Shown: positions 19,219 through 28,490 of the stretch, one piece after another
How positions within the stretch are numbered: the stretch's first letter is position 1
Layout of the letters: each line of letters opens with the position of its first letter
NCBI GenBank assembly: GCA_019137195.1
Contig: JAGVSR010000111.1
Coordinates: 46,833-110,832 of the forward strand
Length of the DNA: 64,000 bases
Source: Alphaproteobacteria bacterium
Lineage (GTDB): Bacteria > Pseudomonadota > Alphaproteobacteria > Rhizobiales > Hyphomicrobiaceae
Reading direction: 5' to 3'
Program-made: the position numbers and the translations under genes
The notes under the pieces: model-generated
The model's input: the letters and a program-made list of their open reading frames with translations, nothing else
What the model was told of the DNA's origin: nothing
Databases searched by the model: none

Positions 19219-20343
19219 TCACTCGAACGGCTTCGCCTTGCGCTTCTTGCGCTTATGGGTGTGTGCCGCGACCTTCGGCTTTCCGGCTTCGGCCGTCGCC
19301 TCACGCTGTGGGTTCACCTGGCCCACGACCGCCGCCGCCGCCGCGCGCGCGAGCGTGTCGGGCGCAGCCGCTGTCGTCGGGAGATCGAGTGCGGCGATGA
19401 CGAGCTCGGGCACCGGATCGCGGCAGTCGACGTAGCGCTTGTCGAGGTTGAGGGCCCTGATGGCCGCACGGTCGAAGCTGGTCTCCGGCAGCGAGGCGAT
19501 CGTCGGTGCCGGCTCCTCGGCCTTCCAGTCTCCGCGCGCGAATCCGAAATCGAGAAGTTGTGCTGCCCGCAAGGCCCGCTTCTCCTTGTTCGCCGCGCCG
19601 AGCACGATTGCCACCAGCCGGCGGCCGTTGCGGCTCGCGGAGGCGACGATGTTGTAACCGGCCGAGCAGGTGAACCCGGTCTTCAGCCCGTCGCCGCCCG
19701 GCACCTTGCCGGCCAGCACAGGATTGTGGGTCGCAATCCTGCGCTTCCCGATCTGCGCTTCGGTCATGGCGAAGACCGGCAGTTGCTCGGGAAAGTCGCG
19801 CACGAGCGCGGCAGCGAGAAGCGACAGGTCTTTGGCCGTCGTGTACTGGTTTTCGCCGGGAAGGCCGTGCGGATTGATATAGCGAGTCCCGTTCATGCCG
19901 AGCCGTTTTGCCGTCTCGTTCATGCGCTCCACGAACGCGGCCTCGGAGCCCGAGATTGCCTCGGCGATGGCGACCGCGATGTCGTTGGCGCTCTCCATAA
20001 TCAGCGCTTTCGAGGCATCATCGGTGCTGATCTGTTTGCCCGCACCGAGCCCGAGCCGCATCTTGGGCTGAGCGTTGGCATAGGCTGAGATGGCGATCTT
20101 GTCCGCGGGCTTGATGCGCCCGCTTTTCCACTCCTCGAACAGGATGTAGGCCGTCATCATCTTGGTGAGGGACGCCGCATACCACGGCTGGTCGGCGTCC
20201 TCGGCATAGATCACGCGGCCGTCAGTGGCATCGAACAGGATGGTCGAGGACCCGGGCGCTGGCGCACCGGCGAAGGCGCGTGCCGCAGGCAGCGCTGCGA
20301 TGAGCGCGAGAGCAAGGGATCTGCTGATCTTCATCCACGCCAT
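19219..20343 (-). CDS. D-alanyl-D-alanine carboxypeptidase (S11, DacA/C family)
   Basis: Periplasmic low-molecular-weight penicillin-binding protein trimming peptidoglycan stem peptides. 374 residues from ATG 20343 (GAGG about 11 nt upstream). Signal peptide: MAWMKISRSLALALIAALPAARAFA-type, cleavage near residue 25. Catalytic motifs: SLTK at 58-61, SAN (ESANDIA), and KTG (GDGLKTGFT). The C-terminal 50 residues are Ala/Pro then very basic (HTHKRKKRKAKPFE) rather than the amphipathic anchor helix of E. coli DacA, so it may bind wall or membrane charges. It starts 37 bp after the aroC stop and probably belongs to the same operon. Confidence 0.92.
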   Translation of the reverse strand: MAWMKISRSLALALIAALPAARAFAGAPAPGSSTILFDATDGRVIYAEDADQPWYAASLTKMMTAYILFEEWKSGRIKPADKIAISAYANAQPKMRLGLGAGKQISTDDASKALIMESANDIAVAIAEAISGSEAAFVERMNETAKRLGMNGTRYINPHGLPGENQYTTAKDLSLLAAALVRDFPEQLPVFAMTEAQIGKRRIATHNPVLAGKVPGGDGLKTGFTCSAGYNIVASASRNGRRLVAIVLGAANKEKRALRAAQLLDFGFARGDWKAEEPAPTIASLPETSFDRAAIRALNLDKRYVDCRDPVPELVIAALDLPTTAAAPDTLARAAAAAVVGQVNPQREATAEAGKPKVAAHTHKRKKRKAKPFE

Positions 20344-20379
20344 GACGGAACGACCTCGCTCAGCCACCACGAACAGCTG

Positions 20380-21471
20380 TCAGGTTCCACACTGTCCGCG
20401 GTGACGCAACAGGTGATCGGCGAGCACGATCGCCATCATGGCTTCTCCGACCGGCACCGCGCGGATTCCGACGCACGGGTCGTGCCGGCCCTTGGTCATG
20501 ATCTCGGTCTCGTGTCCGTGGCGGTCGATCGTCTGTCGCGGCACGAGGATCGAGGAGGTCGGCTTGACCGCGAACCGGGCCACGATCGGCTGCCCGGTCG
20601 AGATACCGCCCAGGATTCCTCCGGCATGGTTCGAAAGATAGCGCGGCTTGCCATCCGGCCCCAGGCGGATCTCGTCGGCATTCTCTTCGCCCGTAAGCTC
20701 GGCCGCTGCCATGCCGGCGCCGATCTCGACCCCTTTAACCGCGTTGATGCTCATCAGCGCCGACGCGAGATCCTGGTCGAGCTTGCCGTAGAGCGGCGCG
20801 CCGAGCCCAGGTGACACTCCCTCGGCCACGACCTCGATGACGGCTCCGATCGACGAGCCGGCCTTGCGGATGCCGTCGAGGTAGTGCGTCCACTCGGGAA
20901 CCGTGGAGGGGTCCGGACAGAAAAACGGGTTCTTGTCGACCGCCTCCCAGTCCCATCGGGAGCGGTCGATCTCCTTGGGTCCGATCTTGGTGAGCGCGCC
21001 GCGGATCGTGACGGCGGGCCCGAGCACTTTCCTCGCAACGGCTCCCGCCGCGACCCGCGTTGCCGTCTCACGCGCCGACGAGCGACCGCCACCCCTGTAG
21101 TCGCGGATGCCGTATTTCTCCACATAGGCGAGGTCGGCATGGCCGGGACGGAACTTGTCCTTGATGTCCCCGTAGTCCTTGGAGCGCTGGTCGACGTTCC
21201 TGATCAGGAGCGAGATCGGAGTTCCGGTCGTCACCTGGCGCCCCTGGTCGTCAGGAAACACGCCCGACAGGATTTCGACCTCGTCGGGTTCCTGACGCTG
21301 GGTCGTGAAGCGCGACTGGCCGGGCCGACGCTTGTCGAGGAAGGCCTGGATCTCCTCCTTCGTGATCGCGATGCCCGGCGGGCAGCCGTCGACGACGCAG
21401 CCGATGGCCGAGCCGTGACTCTCGCCCCAGGTCGTGACGCGGAAGAGATGTCCGAACGTGTTATGTGACAT
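20380..21471 (-). CDS. aroC: Chorismate synthase
   Basis: Last shikimate-pathway step, EPSP to chorismate, requiring reduced FMN; supplies the trp genes elsewhere in the window. 363 residues with the three family signatures: [18 protein letters not shown] near 16-33, [22 protein letters not shown] near 124-145, and a C-terminal [13 protein letters not shown]. The ATG at 21471 gives the standard beginning [20 protein letters not shown]. On the minus strand like gpm-fabI 25 kb away, from which it seems separated by an inserted block. Confidence 0.97.
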   Translation of the reverse strand: MSHNTFGHLFRVTTWGESHGSAIGCVVDGCPPGIAITKEEIQAFLDKRRPGQSRFTTQRQEPDEVEILSGVFPDDQGRQVTTGTPISLLIRNVDQRSKDYGDIKDKFRPGHADLAYVEKYGIRDYRGGGRSSARETATRVAAGAVARKVLGPAVTIRGALTKIGPKEIDRSRWDWEAVDKNPFFCPDPSTVPEWTHYLDGIRKAGSSIGAVIEVVAEGVSPGLGAPLYGKLDQDLASALMSINAVKGVEIGAGMAAAELTGEENADEIRLGPDGKPRYLSNHAGGILGGISTGQPIVARFAVKPTSSILVPRQTIDRHGHETEIMTKGRHDPCVGIRAVPVGEAMMAIVLADHLLRHRGQCGT

Positions 21472-22047
21472 GAAAGCCGCTATTCCCTCCGGACACCCGA
21501 GAGGTCCCGCAATTTCAGCGCAGTAGCATCAGCAACGCTATGCCCGTCGCGCACGTACCCTCTCTCTTACGGGGCACGCCCCGCCCTCGCAAGCGCCGGA
21601 AGGCCTAAATCGGGTTTGGCAGATGCCCGCGGCGCAGATAATGAGATCTCGATATCCGGCCCGCCGCCGAGAGAACGGCTGGCTGCGGAGCGTGCGCTGG
21701 CCGAAGCCCCTGCAGCGGAGGCCTGCTTGGTCGTGCGTTGGCGTCGGAGTTGGTCCTGCGTACGAACGGGCATCTCCCGACAGCCTTGAGCAGCTGTCTC
21801 GAGCCGCTTGTCCATGAGTGGAAGGGGCCGGAGCTGCCGCTGCTCCGGTCCCTTTTTTGTTTCGGGAGGGCGGTCCATCGAGGTGGTCGGCGGTTCGATG
21901 CAGGCGATCCGGCCAAGCACAAGCCTGGAGTGGAACGTCCGCGGGCGCCGCGCCGTTGATGTGGTGGTTGCTACGGACTTGACGCGACGCCGCGCATCGG
22001 AACTGATGCACCATCGTTTGCACCTGAGAAACGGGAGACTCGCTCTC
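21472..22047. other. Upstream region of aroC, 576 bp, no confident gene
   Basis: Holds the aroC promoter side and a good plus-strand hairpin terminator at 21824-21856. Short frames occur on both strands (plus 21623-21817, ending 7 bp before the terminator; minus 21567-21815, 82 codons), but neither has a ribosome-binding site or known domain. The terminator implies a plus-strand transcript here, perhaps a small RNA. Confidence 0.35.
21824..21856 (+). terminator. Strong hairpin terminator without an obvious gene
   Basis: Stem GGGGCCGGAGC / GCTCCGGTCCC (11 pairs including one G-T) with loop TGCCGC, followed directly by TTTTTTG. This is a textbook rho-independent terminator for plus-strand transcription, yet the nearest upstream plus-strand gene of confidence is more than 3.5 kb away. 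Confidence 0.6.
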
Positions 22048-22581
22048 GTGCCCGCGCACCGGCCATCGACGATTTGGGCGACTGTTGCCCTGCCGGCGCT
22101 CCTTGTCGCCTGGCACCTGGCCGTTCCGGCGCCGCCCGTTCTCGCCGGCGACGAGCCGCTGCCGGCCATCGGTGCGGATGAGCAGACGTCGGCGCCGCTG
22201 GCCCAGTCGGGGAGCCCGTCCGAAGTCGCACCCGGAGCAGTCACGGACGCCATCGTGCCTCCTGTCCGCCGCGTCGTGCCAAAAACACCGGCGTCGTTCC
22301 CCGGTCCGAAGCTGCCTGCGGGCAAGCCCGGCATCAAGTCGACCGACAACAAGCCCGGCGTCCCCGCCAATGCTCCGGGGTCGAAGCCGGATGCGACATC
22401 CGCAGCCGCCAAGGCTGTGCCGTCCGGGTCGGCCAGCCAAAAGACCGGTGCGGCCACGGCTGCGGCCGGTCCACTGCCCGCTGCCAGCATGCCCCCGGCA
22501 CCGGCTAAGCCTGCCGCATCGAAAACCAAGGCCGCAGAGCAAGCACCGAAGCCCTCCGAGAAGGCGACCGTAAAGCGGTGA
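22048..22581 (+). CDS. Putative exported Pro/Ala/Lys-rich protein
   Basis: 177 residues from GTG 22048, with GGGAG about 10 nt upstream; an ATG at 22006 is an alternative. A signal-peptide-like stretch (TIWATVALPALLVAWHLAVP) ends near VLAG, and the rest is low complexity, dominated by Ala, Pro, Ser, Lys and Thr, ending KPSEKATVKR. No domain is recognised. The 3' half and about 120 bp beyond the stop are repeated, in worn form, at 45180-45525. The opposite strand is also open, so the coding strand is uncertain. Confidence 0.45.
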   Translation: MPAHRPSTIWATVALPALLVAWHLAVPAPPVLAGDEPLPAIGADEQTSAPLAQSGSPSEVAPGAVTDAIVPPVRRVVPKTPASFPGPKLPAGKPGIKSTDNKPGVPANAPGSKPDATSAAAKAVPSGSASQKTGAATAAAGPLPAASMPPAPAKPAASKTKAAEQAPKPSEKATVKR

Positions 22582-22700
22582 CGTGTCTAGCGGATGGTGC
22601 AGCTTGCGCGGTCCTCGGCTGCTCCGCGCGACAAGGTGGACGGCGTCATCGATCATCGCGGCCGCTCGCATCCGTCAGCCGCCAGTCGGCATGTGTCCGT
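22370..22700 (+). repeat. Left copy of a ~330 bp imperfect direct repeat flanking the 22-45 kb block
   Basis: Compared by eye with 45180-45525 in the same orientation. The best-kept part is the last 60 bp: both read GGTGGACGGCGTCATCGA, then a slightly different 8-10 nt, then CCGCTCGCATCCGTCAGCC. Before it, both have AAGGCGACCGT and AACGGTGAC / AGCGGTGAC around the same TGA stop, and GCCAGCATGCCCC / GCCGGCATGCCCC further upstream. Similarity passes from coding into non-coding sequence, so it is a DNA repeat and not merely shared protein. Confidence 0.7.
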
Positions 22701-22869
22701 CTCGGTTTGTGGCGCGTAGGGCCAGCTGCCGCCATCGGCCGCGCGTCGGTGAGTGGCTGCGGTTCGTCCGGTGAGTGGCCGGTTGGACGACACGCGCGGC
22801 GATGTCGCGGCGGTCGGCCTCAGCCCTCGATCGACCGGGGTACACGCCGTGACAGCGGCACGCGCCGCT
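22582..22869. other. Intergenic, 288 bp, right end of repeat and downstream of the PPDK-like gene
   Basis: Contains the well-kept tail of the direct repeat (to about 22700). No terminator with a T-run is visible for the convergent minus-strand PPDK-like gene. Confidence 0.35.
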
Positions 22870-24570
22870 TCAGTCCTTTGCCACCGCGTCGGCTCCGGCG
22901 ACGACCTTGACACGCCTCTTCTTGACGCCGCCGGCTGACGGCTCCTGGTGCGACCCCCACGTCTTGACGGCCTCGAGAAGCGCCGCCGGACGTTCCTCGA
23001 TGGTATCGAGGGCGCCCGAATAGATTTCGCCGGTCGAGCCGTCGAGCGAGACGACATCGCCCTCCCGAACCTCCCGGCCATCGACCGTGGCGTGGCGCAG
23101 ACTCGGATCGATCGCAATGGCATGGCAGCCCACAATGCACGGCTTGCCGAGCTGGCGCGCAACCACCGCGGCATGAGAGGTGCGCGCGCCTTCCACCGTG
23201 ACCAGCGCTGCTGCAGCCGCCATCGCCTCGATCTCGCTGGTCTCGGCGGTCTCGCGCACGAGTATGGCTGGCTCGCCCTCATGGGAGAGTGCCGCCGCCC
23301 GGCCGGCGTCGAACGCTGCGCGCCCAACCGCAACACCAGACCCAGCCGAGGTTCCACGGGTCAGAGGCAGAGTGCCGGCTGGAATCTTCAGCCGCGCCTG
23401 CTCGATCGATTGAAGATCGAGCCCCTGCAGCTGCGCCAAGCCGCCCGCGGGGGTGATGAGACCCTCGTTGACGAGATCGTGGGCGATCTGCAGCGCCGCC
23501 AGCGGCGTGCGCTTGCCGGCACGAGCTTGCAGAAACAGCAGACGGCCCTCTTCGACGGTGAATTCGAAATCCTGCATGTCCCTGAATTCGCGCTCGAGGG
23601 CGATGCGGGCCTCCAGCAAGGCTTCATAGGCCGCGGGCGAGCGCCGCTGCATGTCGTTCACGCCAAGAGCCGTGCGCCGTCCGGCTACGACATCCTCGCC
23701 TTGGGCGTTGGCGAGATAGTCGACGTAAAGCTCGTTCTTCCCGCTGGCGGGATTGCGAGTGAAGCCCACTCCGGAGCCCGAGGACGGCCCCATGTTGCCG
23801 AACACCATGGCTTGAATGGTCACGGCGGTGCCGAGTGTGTCCGGAATCCGATTGATCGTCCGGTAGGCCTTCGCCCGGTCGCTCGACCAGGACTGCAGGA
23901 CGGCTTCCACCGCGGCGCGCGTCTGCTTCAGCGGGTCGGAGGGCAGGCGATGGCCGGTCTGCTCCTCGAAGGCGCGCTCGAACGCCTCCGCAAGCTGGGT
24001 GAGGCCGGCCGTGTCGAGCTCATCCACGTCCGCAGCGCCGACCGCGTCGAGGCATAGCCTCTGGCAATCGCTGAACACGGACGGGGCGATCCGCCCCACG
24101 ACCTCGCCGTATTGCTGCACGAGACGCCTGCGGCAGTCGGCAGCAAGACGGGGATTGCCCGTCATTCTGACAAGTCCATCGGCCGTGGCTGCGTTGAGGC
24201 CGATGTTGAGCACCGTCTCCATCATGCCCGGCATGGATATGGCGGCGCCCGATCGGACGGACACCAGCAGCGGGCGGCGGGCATCTCCGACATGGCGGCC
24301 CGACTGCGCGCCGAGCCAGGCGAGCTCGTTGTCGAGCACGCTCTCGAGGCCGGTCAAGGCATCGCTGCCGCGCTCGAGATAGTCCTTGCAGATGTCCGTG
24401 CCGATTACAAAGGCAGGAGGCACAGGGAGGCCTGCGGCGGCCATGCGCATCAGGTTCAAGGCTTTGGAGCCGACGATCTCCTTGGCCGGTCGGGCGTCCC
24501 GCTGCCCGGGGAACGGAATGCGATAGATGCTCGATGCAAGACCAGCGGCCGGCGGCGATGGCGTCCTCAC
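22870..24570 (-). CDS. Truncated pyruvate phosphate dikinase-like protein (PEP/pyruvate-binding plus phospho-His domains)
   Basis: 566 residues; full PPDK is about 880. Present: the ATP-grasp PPDK N-domain (VGSKALNLMRMAAAGLPVPPAF near 34-54, LLVSVRSGAAISMPGMMETVLN near 101-122, GPSSGSGVGFTRNPASG near 261-277) and the swivelling domain with phospho-acceptor His466 in VEGARTSHAAVVARQLGKPC. Absent: the C-terminal TIM barrel that binds PEP/pyruvate. It may transfer phosphate between ATP and an unknown acceptor or partner. GTG start overlaps the previous gene's stop by 4 nt (GTGA), giving a coupled phaC-DUF47-PPDK operon. Confidence 0.85.
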   Translation of the reverse strand: MRTPSPPAAGLASSIYRIPFPGQRDARPAKEIVGSKALNLMRMAAAGLPVPPAFVIGTDICKDYLERGSDALTGLESVLDNELAWLGAQSGRHVGDARRPLLVSVRSGAAISMPGMMETVLNIGLNAATADGLVRMTGNPRLAADCRRRLVQQYGEVVGRIAPSVFSDCQRLCLDAVGAADVDELDTAGLTQLAEAFERAFEEQTGHRLPSDPLKQTRAAVEAVLQSWSSDRAKAYRTINRIPDTLGTAVTIQAMVFGNMGPSSGSGVGFTRNPASGKNELYVDYLANAQGEDVVAGRRTALGVNDMQRRSPAAYEALLEARIALEREFRDMQDFEFTVEEGRLLFLQARAGKRTPLAALQIAHDLVNEGLITPAGGLAQLQGLDLQSIEQARLKIPAGTLPLTRGTSAGSGVAVGRAAFDAGRAAALSHEGEPAILVRETAETSEIEAMAAAAALVTVEGARTSHAAVVARQLGKPCIVGCHAIAIDPSLRHATVDGREVREGDVVSLDGSTGEIYSGALDTIEERPAALLEAVKTWGSHQEPSAGGVKKRRVKVVAGADAVAKD

Positions 24571-26492
24571 GCGATGACCTCTTCCATGAGATAGGTGCGC
24601 AGCTCTTGACCTGCGTGGGCATGGGCGTCGGTAGCGGCCTCGAGCGCCTGCGCGAGCTCGCGCAACACCAGGATCTGGCGCTGCTCGGGGTTCGCCACCA
24701 CCAGCCAGCGGCGTATGTCTCTCAGAGCCGTGTCGGCCTGGTGCTCGATCGCAATCAGCCGTTCCAGAGCATCAATGAACTCGTCCAGGTCGTCGCGAAT
24801 GTCGGAGCGCGTGATCGTCGCGGCACAGGCGATACACTTCACCAGCTCCTGGGCCGATGCTAGCGCAAGCTCCGCAAGTCCCCGAACCCTGTCGAGGGCA
24901 GCAGACGAGGGAGACGTCAGCTCCGCCAGCTCCAGAATGGCCGCGGCTTCCTCGAGCTCGTCGATCGCGTCGTCGGCGTATTCCATGAACTCACGCAGGG
25001 CGCGCGGGCGAGCGAAACGGCGGATGTCGTCCCGGGCTTCGTTGAGTATCAGATCCGCCCTCGCCTCCCACCCGGACGCGCGCACTGCCAGCCGCCGGCA
25101 TACGTCGGCACCCGCCGCGCCGCCACAGCGGCTCAACACCTCGACCAGACCGAAGGCCAGGTCATACCCGATTGCAGCGTGATCGCCGGCAAGCTTGAAG
25201 ATGCCGAGGCGCTCGCTTTCGAAGGAGCCGGCGAGACGTGCCTTGATCTCGTCCAGTATATTGCGCCGGGAGCGGCGTTGGCGCAGCCCCACCGCCGCCA
25301 GACGCATGGCATCCTTGAGGAACGCGGCAGCCGCCTCCTCGTTGATCAGGCCGTCGAGACGCTGGCCATACCGCAACTGAGACCCTGCCGCATACTCGAC
25401 CGCCTCGCCAAGCGCTTGCTCGCCGCCGATTTCCAAGAGCGCGCGATGGCCGAAGTCATTGTCGGCAGCCCAGGTGAGCACCTCGATCGCCGTCTTCTTG
25501 GCGACGAACGCCTGAAGCCTCTTACGGGCCTTGTTCCAGTCGATGAGGAAGACGATCCTCGAGCCGAGGTAGGCAAGAAATTCCTCAACCTCGGTTTCTG
25601 TTCGCCCCTCGAGCTTGCCGGTCGTGAGGATGTAGTCCGCGGACGTGAGCTTGTCGCTGCGCTTCTGCTCGGCTGTCGACCACGCGACGCGGCTATTCGA
25701 GAACAGGCTTTGGAAGAACGTGAGCCGGGCCTGATGAATGTCGGTATAGGTGACGCTGGCCTCGAGCCCATGCACGCGCACGACCAGGACGTGGGCGTCC
25801 GTGGTCCCGATGTCGTTCTGGATCAGCAGCTGATCCTCGTACTCCGTCGCCGTTGTGGCCAGACCGGGGTGATCGAATTTCAGGGGCGCGGTACGGTTCA
25901 GGCCGCGCATGAAGGCGGCGACGCGCCTCCGACCCTGGTCGGAGAGATGGTGTGCGTGGGCGCCGTCGATCGTCTCGACGGCAGTTTCGGCTTGCAGCCG
26001 GTTGATGGCTTTATGGGCATCCATCACGATGAGATGCAGGCTGTCTCCGGCCTTTCGGTCGCCGGACGTCATGGCCGAAATTTCAGCGCCGGAGATCGCG
26101 CCCTGGCTGGCTCCCGGCTTGGTCAGCTTGGAAAGCCGCGCGATCAGAGACCCGGCGGCGTCGTCGCCGAGCGGCGAAAGCATCGTCTCAATGCCGATGT
26201 TGATACGCCGCAGTATCTCGGGACCATGAGGGACGAGATAGCCACCTTTGCGGTCTCCTCGTGTGCCTGCGACGACGTCGTCGAGCCAGTTGTCGGTCAA
26301 GCGGCAGGCAAGGCGCTCCGACTTCAGATCGAGCGCCGGCACGCGGGGACGGTCTGCATTGTCGCGGGCGGTCTGCAAGAGTGCGAAGTAGTATTTGATC
26401 TGATCATTGGCGACGAGCGCCCGGGCGATGCGGTCGGGGGCCAGGATCTGTTCACCGCCGAGCTCGGCGACGATCGCTTGTTTGGTCGACAT
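24567..26492 (-). CDS. Large protein with C-terminal PhoU-like (DUF47) domain
   Basis: 641 residues from ATG 26492; AAGAGA upstream is a poor ribosome-binding site. Residues 1-400 match nothing I recognise (mixed alpha/beta, with HVLVVRVHGLEASVTYTDIHQ and YLGSRIVFLIDWNKARKRLQ). From about 430 the sequence is all-helical and has the DUF47/PhoU pattern: GWEARADLILNEARDDIRRF, EFMEYADDAIDELEEAAAI, and VKCIACAATITRSDIRDDLDEF. PhoU-like proteins regulate or bind phosphate metabolism. It sits 37 bp after phaC and overlaps the PPDK-like gene by 4 nt, so these three should act together; the precise role is unknown. Confidence 0.8.
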   Translation of the reverse strand: MSTKQAIVAELGGEQILAPDRIARALVANDQIKYYFALLQTARDNADRPRVPALDLKSERLACRLTDNWLDDVVAGTRGDRKGGYLVPHGPEILRRINIGIETMLSPLGDDAAGSLIARLSKLTKPGASQGAISGAEISAMTSGDRKAGDSLHLIVMDAHKAINRLQAETAVETIDGAHAHHLSDQGRRRVAAFMRGLNRTAPLKFDHPGLATTATEYEDQLLIQNDIGTTDAHVLVVRVHGLEASVTYTDIHQARLTFFQSLFSNSRVAWSTAEQKRSDKLTSADYILTTGKLEGRTETEVEEFLAYLGSRIVFLIDWNKARKRLQAFVAKKTAIEVLTWAADNDFGHRALLEIGGEQALGEAVEYAAGSQLRYGQRLDGLINEEAAAAFLKDAMRLAAVGLRQRRSRRNILDEIKARLAGSFESERLGIFKLAGDHAAIGYDLAFGLVEVLSRCGGAAGADVCRRLAVRASGWEARADLILNEARDDIRRFARPRALREFMEYADDAIDELEEAAAILELAELTSPSSAALDRVRGLAELALASAQELVKCIACAATITRSDIRDDLDEFIDALERLIAIEHQADTALRDIRRWLVVANPEQRQILVLRELAQALEAATDAHAHAGQELRTYLMEEVIA

Positions 26493-26529
26493 GTCTCTTG
26501 CCGTTTTGTCTGCGGGGCTTCGGTGCAGC

Positions 26530-28377
26530 TCAAGATTCGAGAACATAGCTGCCGGGCGCAGGCCCCAGGATTGCAAGCCCGCGATCGGGCGCTCCGATCC
26601 GGGGCGGCAGGACGTTGCGCTCGCTGCTCTCAGCCGTGAGCCAGCGATCCCATTCGGTCCACCAGGAGCCCTCGCGAAGCTCGGACCGCGGGAGCCAGGA
26701 ATCCGGATCGAGGTACCTGTCACCTGGATTGCGCGTACCGATCCGGTAGTGCCGCTTGGCACGGCCCGGCTCGGAAACGATGCCGGAGTTGTGTCCGCCC
26801 TTGGTGAGAATGAACGTCGTCGGCACATCCGTGAAGAGGTGCGCCTTGTAAACGCTGCGCCAAGGCGCGATGTGGTCCTTCTCGGTGCCAACGATAAAGA
26901 GCGGCACGCGAATATCCCGAAGAGCGATGATGCGGCCCTCCACGGCATAGCGGCCGGCAGATAAGCGGTTCTCGAGGAACATCGCGCGGAGGTATTCGGA
27001 ATGCATGCGGTAGGGCATGCGCGTAGGGTCGGCGTTCCAGGCGGCCAAGTCGTTCTCGCCGTCGCGCTCGCCGAGGAAGTACTCGCGAACCATGCGCGAC
27101 CACACGAGCTCGCTCGGCCGTAGCGCCCGGAAGGCGCCCGCCATCTGGCTCGCGTCCAGAACGCCCTGATCCCACATGAGGTCCTCAAGGAACGCGATCT
27201 GGCTGTCGTCGACGAACTGCATCAGCTCGCCGGCCTCGGCGAAGTCTGTTTGTGCGGCGAGTAGCGTGAGAGACGCCAGGCGGCCGTCCTTCTCGCGCGC
27301 CATCGTGGCCGCAGTGATAGCCGCCAGCGTTCCGCCCAGGCAGTAGCCGCACAAATGGACTTTCGCTCCAGGCACGACAGCGTCAATGGCCGAGAGCCCC
27401 TGCATGACGCCGTGCGTGCGGTAGGTGTCGAAAGCGATGTCGCGCATATCCGGTGTCGGATTGCGCCAGGAGATCATGAACACGCTGTGACCGCGTTCGA
27501 GCAGATAGCGAACCAGGGAGTTCTGCGGCCGCAGATCCATGATGTAGTACTTCATGATCCAGGCCGGAACGATCAGCACCGGCTCGCGGCCTACCTCGCC
27601 GGTCAGGGGGCGGTACTGAATGAGCTCCATGAGCTCGTTGCGTAGGATGACCTCGCCCGGAGTCACGGCCAGATTGCGCCCCACCTCGAATTCGCCGGAG
27701 CGATGGGCGTGGCCGTTGAGCAGCTTCCCGCCGACGTCCTCGACGAGGTTGCCGGCGCCTGCGGCGAGGTTGGAGCCGTTGCTCTTGAGGGTGCGCTCGA
27801 TGATCTCGGGATTGAGGAACGGATTGTTGGTGGGCGACGCGGCTTCCAGGACCTGATGCATCACGAAGTTCATCCGCCGGCTGTGCGAGCGGGACATGCC
27901 ACGGATCTCGCGCGTAGCGAGCGACCACCAGCGTTCTGCCGCCAGCTGCTGGAGCTTCAGGTACTCGAATGGCGGCGCCGACCAGCCCGAGTGGTCGAAC
28001 CGGTGATCATCCGGCGCGGCATCGAGGGGCGGGGGGCCCTGCCGTCCGAATACGCTCATAACGGCATGGGCATAGAGCTGCGCCGTGAGGTTCCACGCCT
28101 CCTCCGCAAGCTCCAGCTGTCTGCCAGGGGCTCGGGCCAAGTGTGACGACCAGTCGAACATTGCCGCCATGATGGCATTCGGAGACACGCCCTGCGTCAG
28201 CCGGCCGAGTGTCGCGCGGCTCAAGCGATCCATCGTGTCGTAGCGGTTTGAGCTCCAGTGGCCTTGCTCGGTCTCTATGCCCGGCCGGACAGTGCTGGCG
28301 GGGGCCGTCTGTTCGCCCGCTTTCTGATCGATGGGAGCGGCGCCAGCTCCTGCCTCCGTTCGCACGTGAACGTTCAT
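26530..28377 (-). CDS. phaC: Poly(3-hydroxyalkanoate) synthase, class I
   Basis: Polymerises (R)-3-hydroxyacyl-CoA into PHA granules. 615 residues, within the class I range. The lipase-like box is GYCLGGT with catalytic Cys346; FIVGTEKDHIAPW carries the catalytic Asp and KGGHNSGI the His. Other class I landmarks: PILIVPAWIMKYYIMDL-type strand, SWRNPTPDMRDIAFD near 303-317, and a C-terminal DPDSWL. First gene of the phaC-DUF47-PPDK-like operon and divergent from the second fabI gene, with a strong dyad between them. No phaA/phaB is in the window. Confidence 0.93.
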   Translation of the reverse strand: MNVHVRTEAGAGAAPIDQKAGEQTAPASTVRPGIETEQGHWSSNRYDTMDRLSRATLGRLTQGVSPNAIMAAMFDWSSHLARAPGRQLELAEEAWNLTAQLYAHAVMSVFGRQGPPPLDAAPDDHRFDHSGWSAPPFEYLKLQQLAAERWWSLATREIRGMSRSHSRRMNFVMHQVLEAASPTNNPFLNPEIIERTLKSNGSNLAAGAGNLVEDVGGKLLNGHAHRSGEFEVGRNLAVTPGEVILRNELMELIQYRPLTGEVGREPVLIVPAWIMKYYIMDLRPQNSLVRYLLERGHSVFMISWRNPTPDMRDIAFDTYRTHGVMQGLSAIDAVVPGAKVHLCGYCLGGTLAAITAATMAREKDGRLASLTLLAAQTDFAEAGELMQFVDDSQIAFLEDLMWDQGVLDASQMAGAFRALRPSELVWSRMVREYFLGERDGENDLAAWNADPTRMPYRMHSEYLRAMFLENRLSAGRYAVEGRIIALRDIRVPLFIVGTEKDHIAPWRSVYKAHLFTDVPTTFILTKGGHNSGIVSEPGRAKRHYRIGTRNPGDRYLDPDSWLPRSELREGSWWTEWDRWLTAESSERNVLPPRIGAPDRGLAILGPAPGSYVLES

Positions 28378-28490
28378 TTAGCCCCACTATGACGGACTTT
28401 GATCTTGTTTGTTTCGGATCAGGCTAAGCGGCGAATGTCTCAGTCTTGTGACGCCCAACTTGTGGTCAATGAGCCAGTTCAATGGAACCT

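Noticed and set aside
21538..22671. Minus-strand frame of 377 codons in the left repeat region
   Set aside because: Arg/Gly/Cys-rich translation without domain. Its first residues are shared with the right copy but the frames diverge, so I report it only within the repeat.
25179..26639. Plus-strand frame of 486 codons opposite the PhoU-like gene
   Set aside because: It runs antisense through a gene with clear domain structure and has no recognisable motif.
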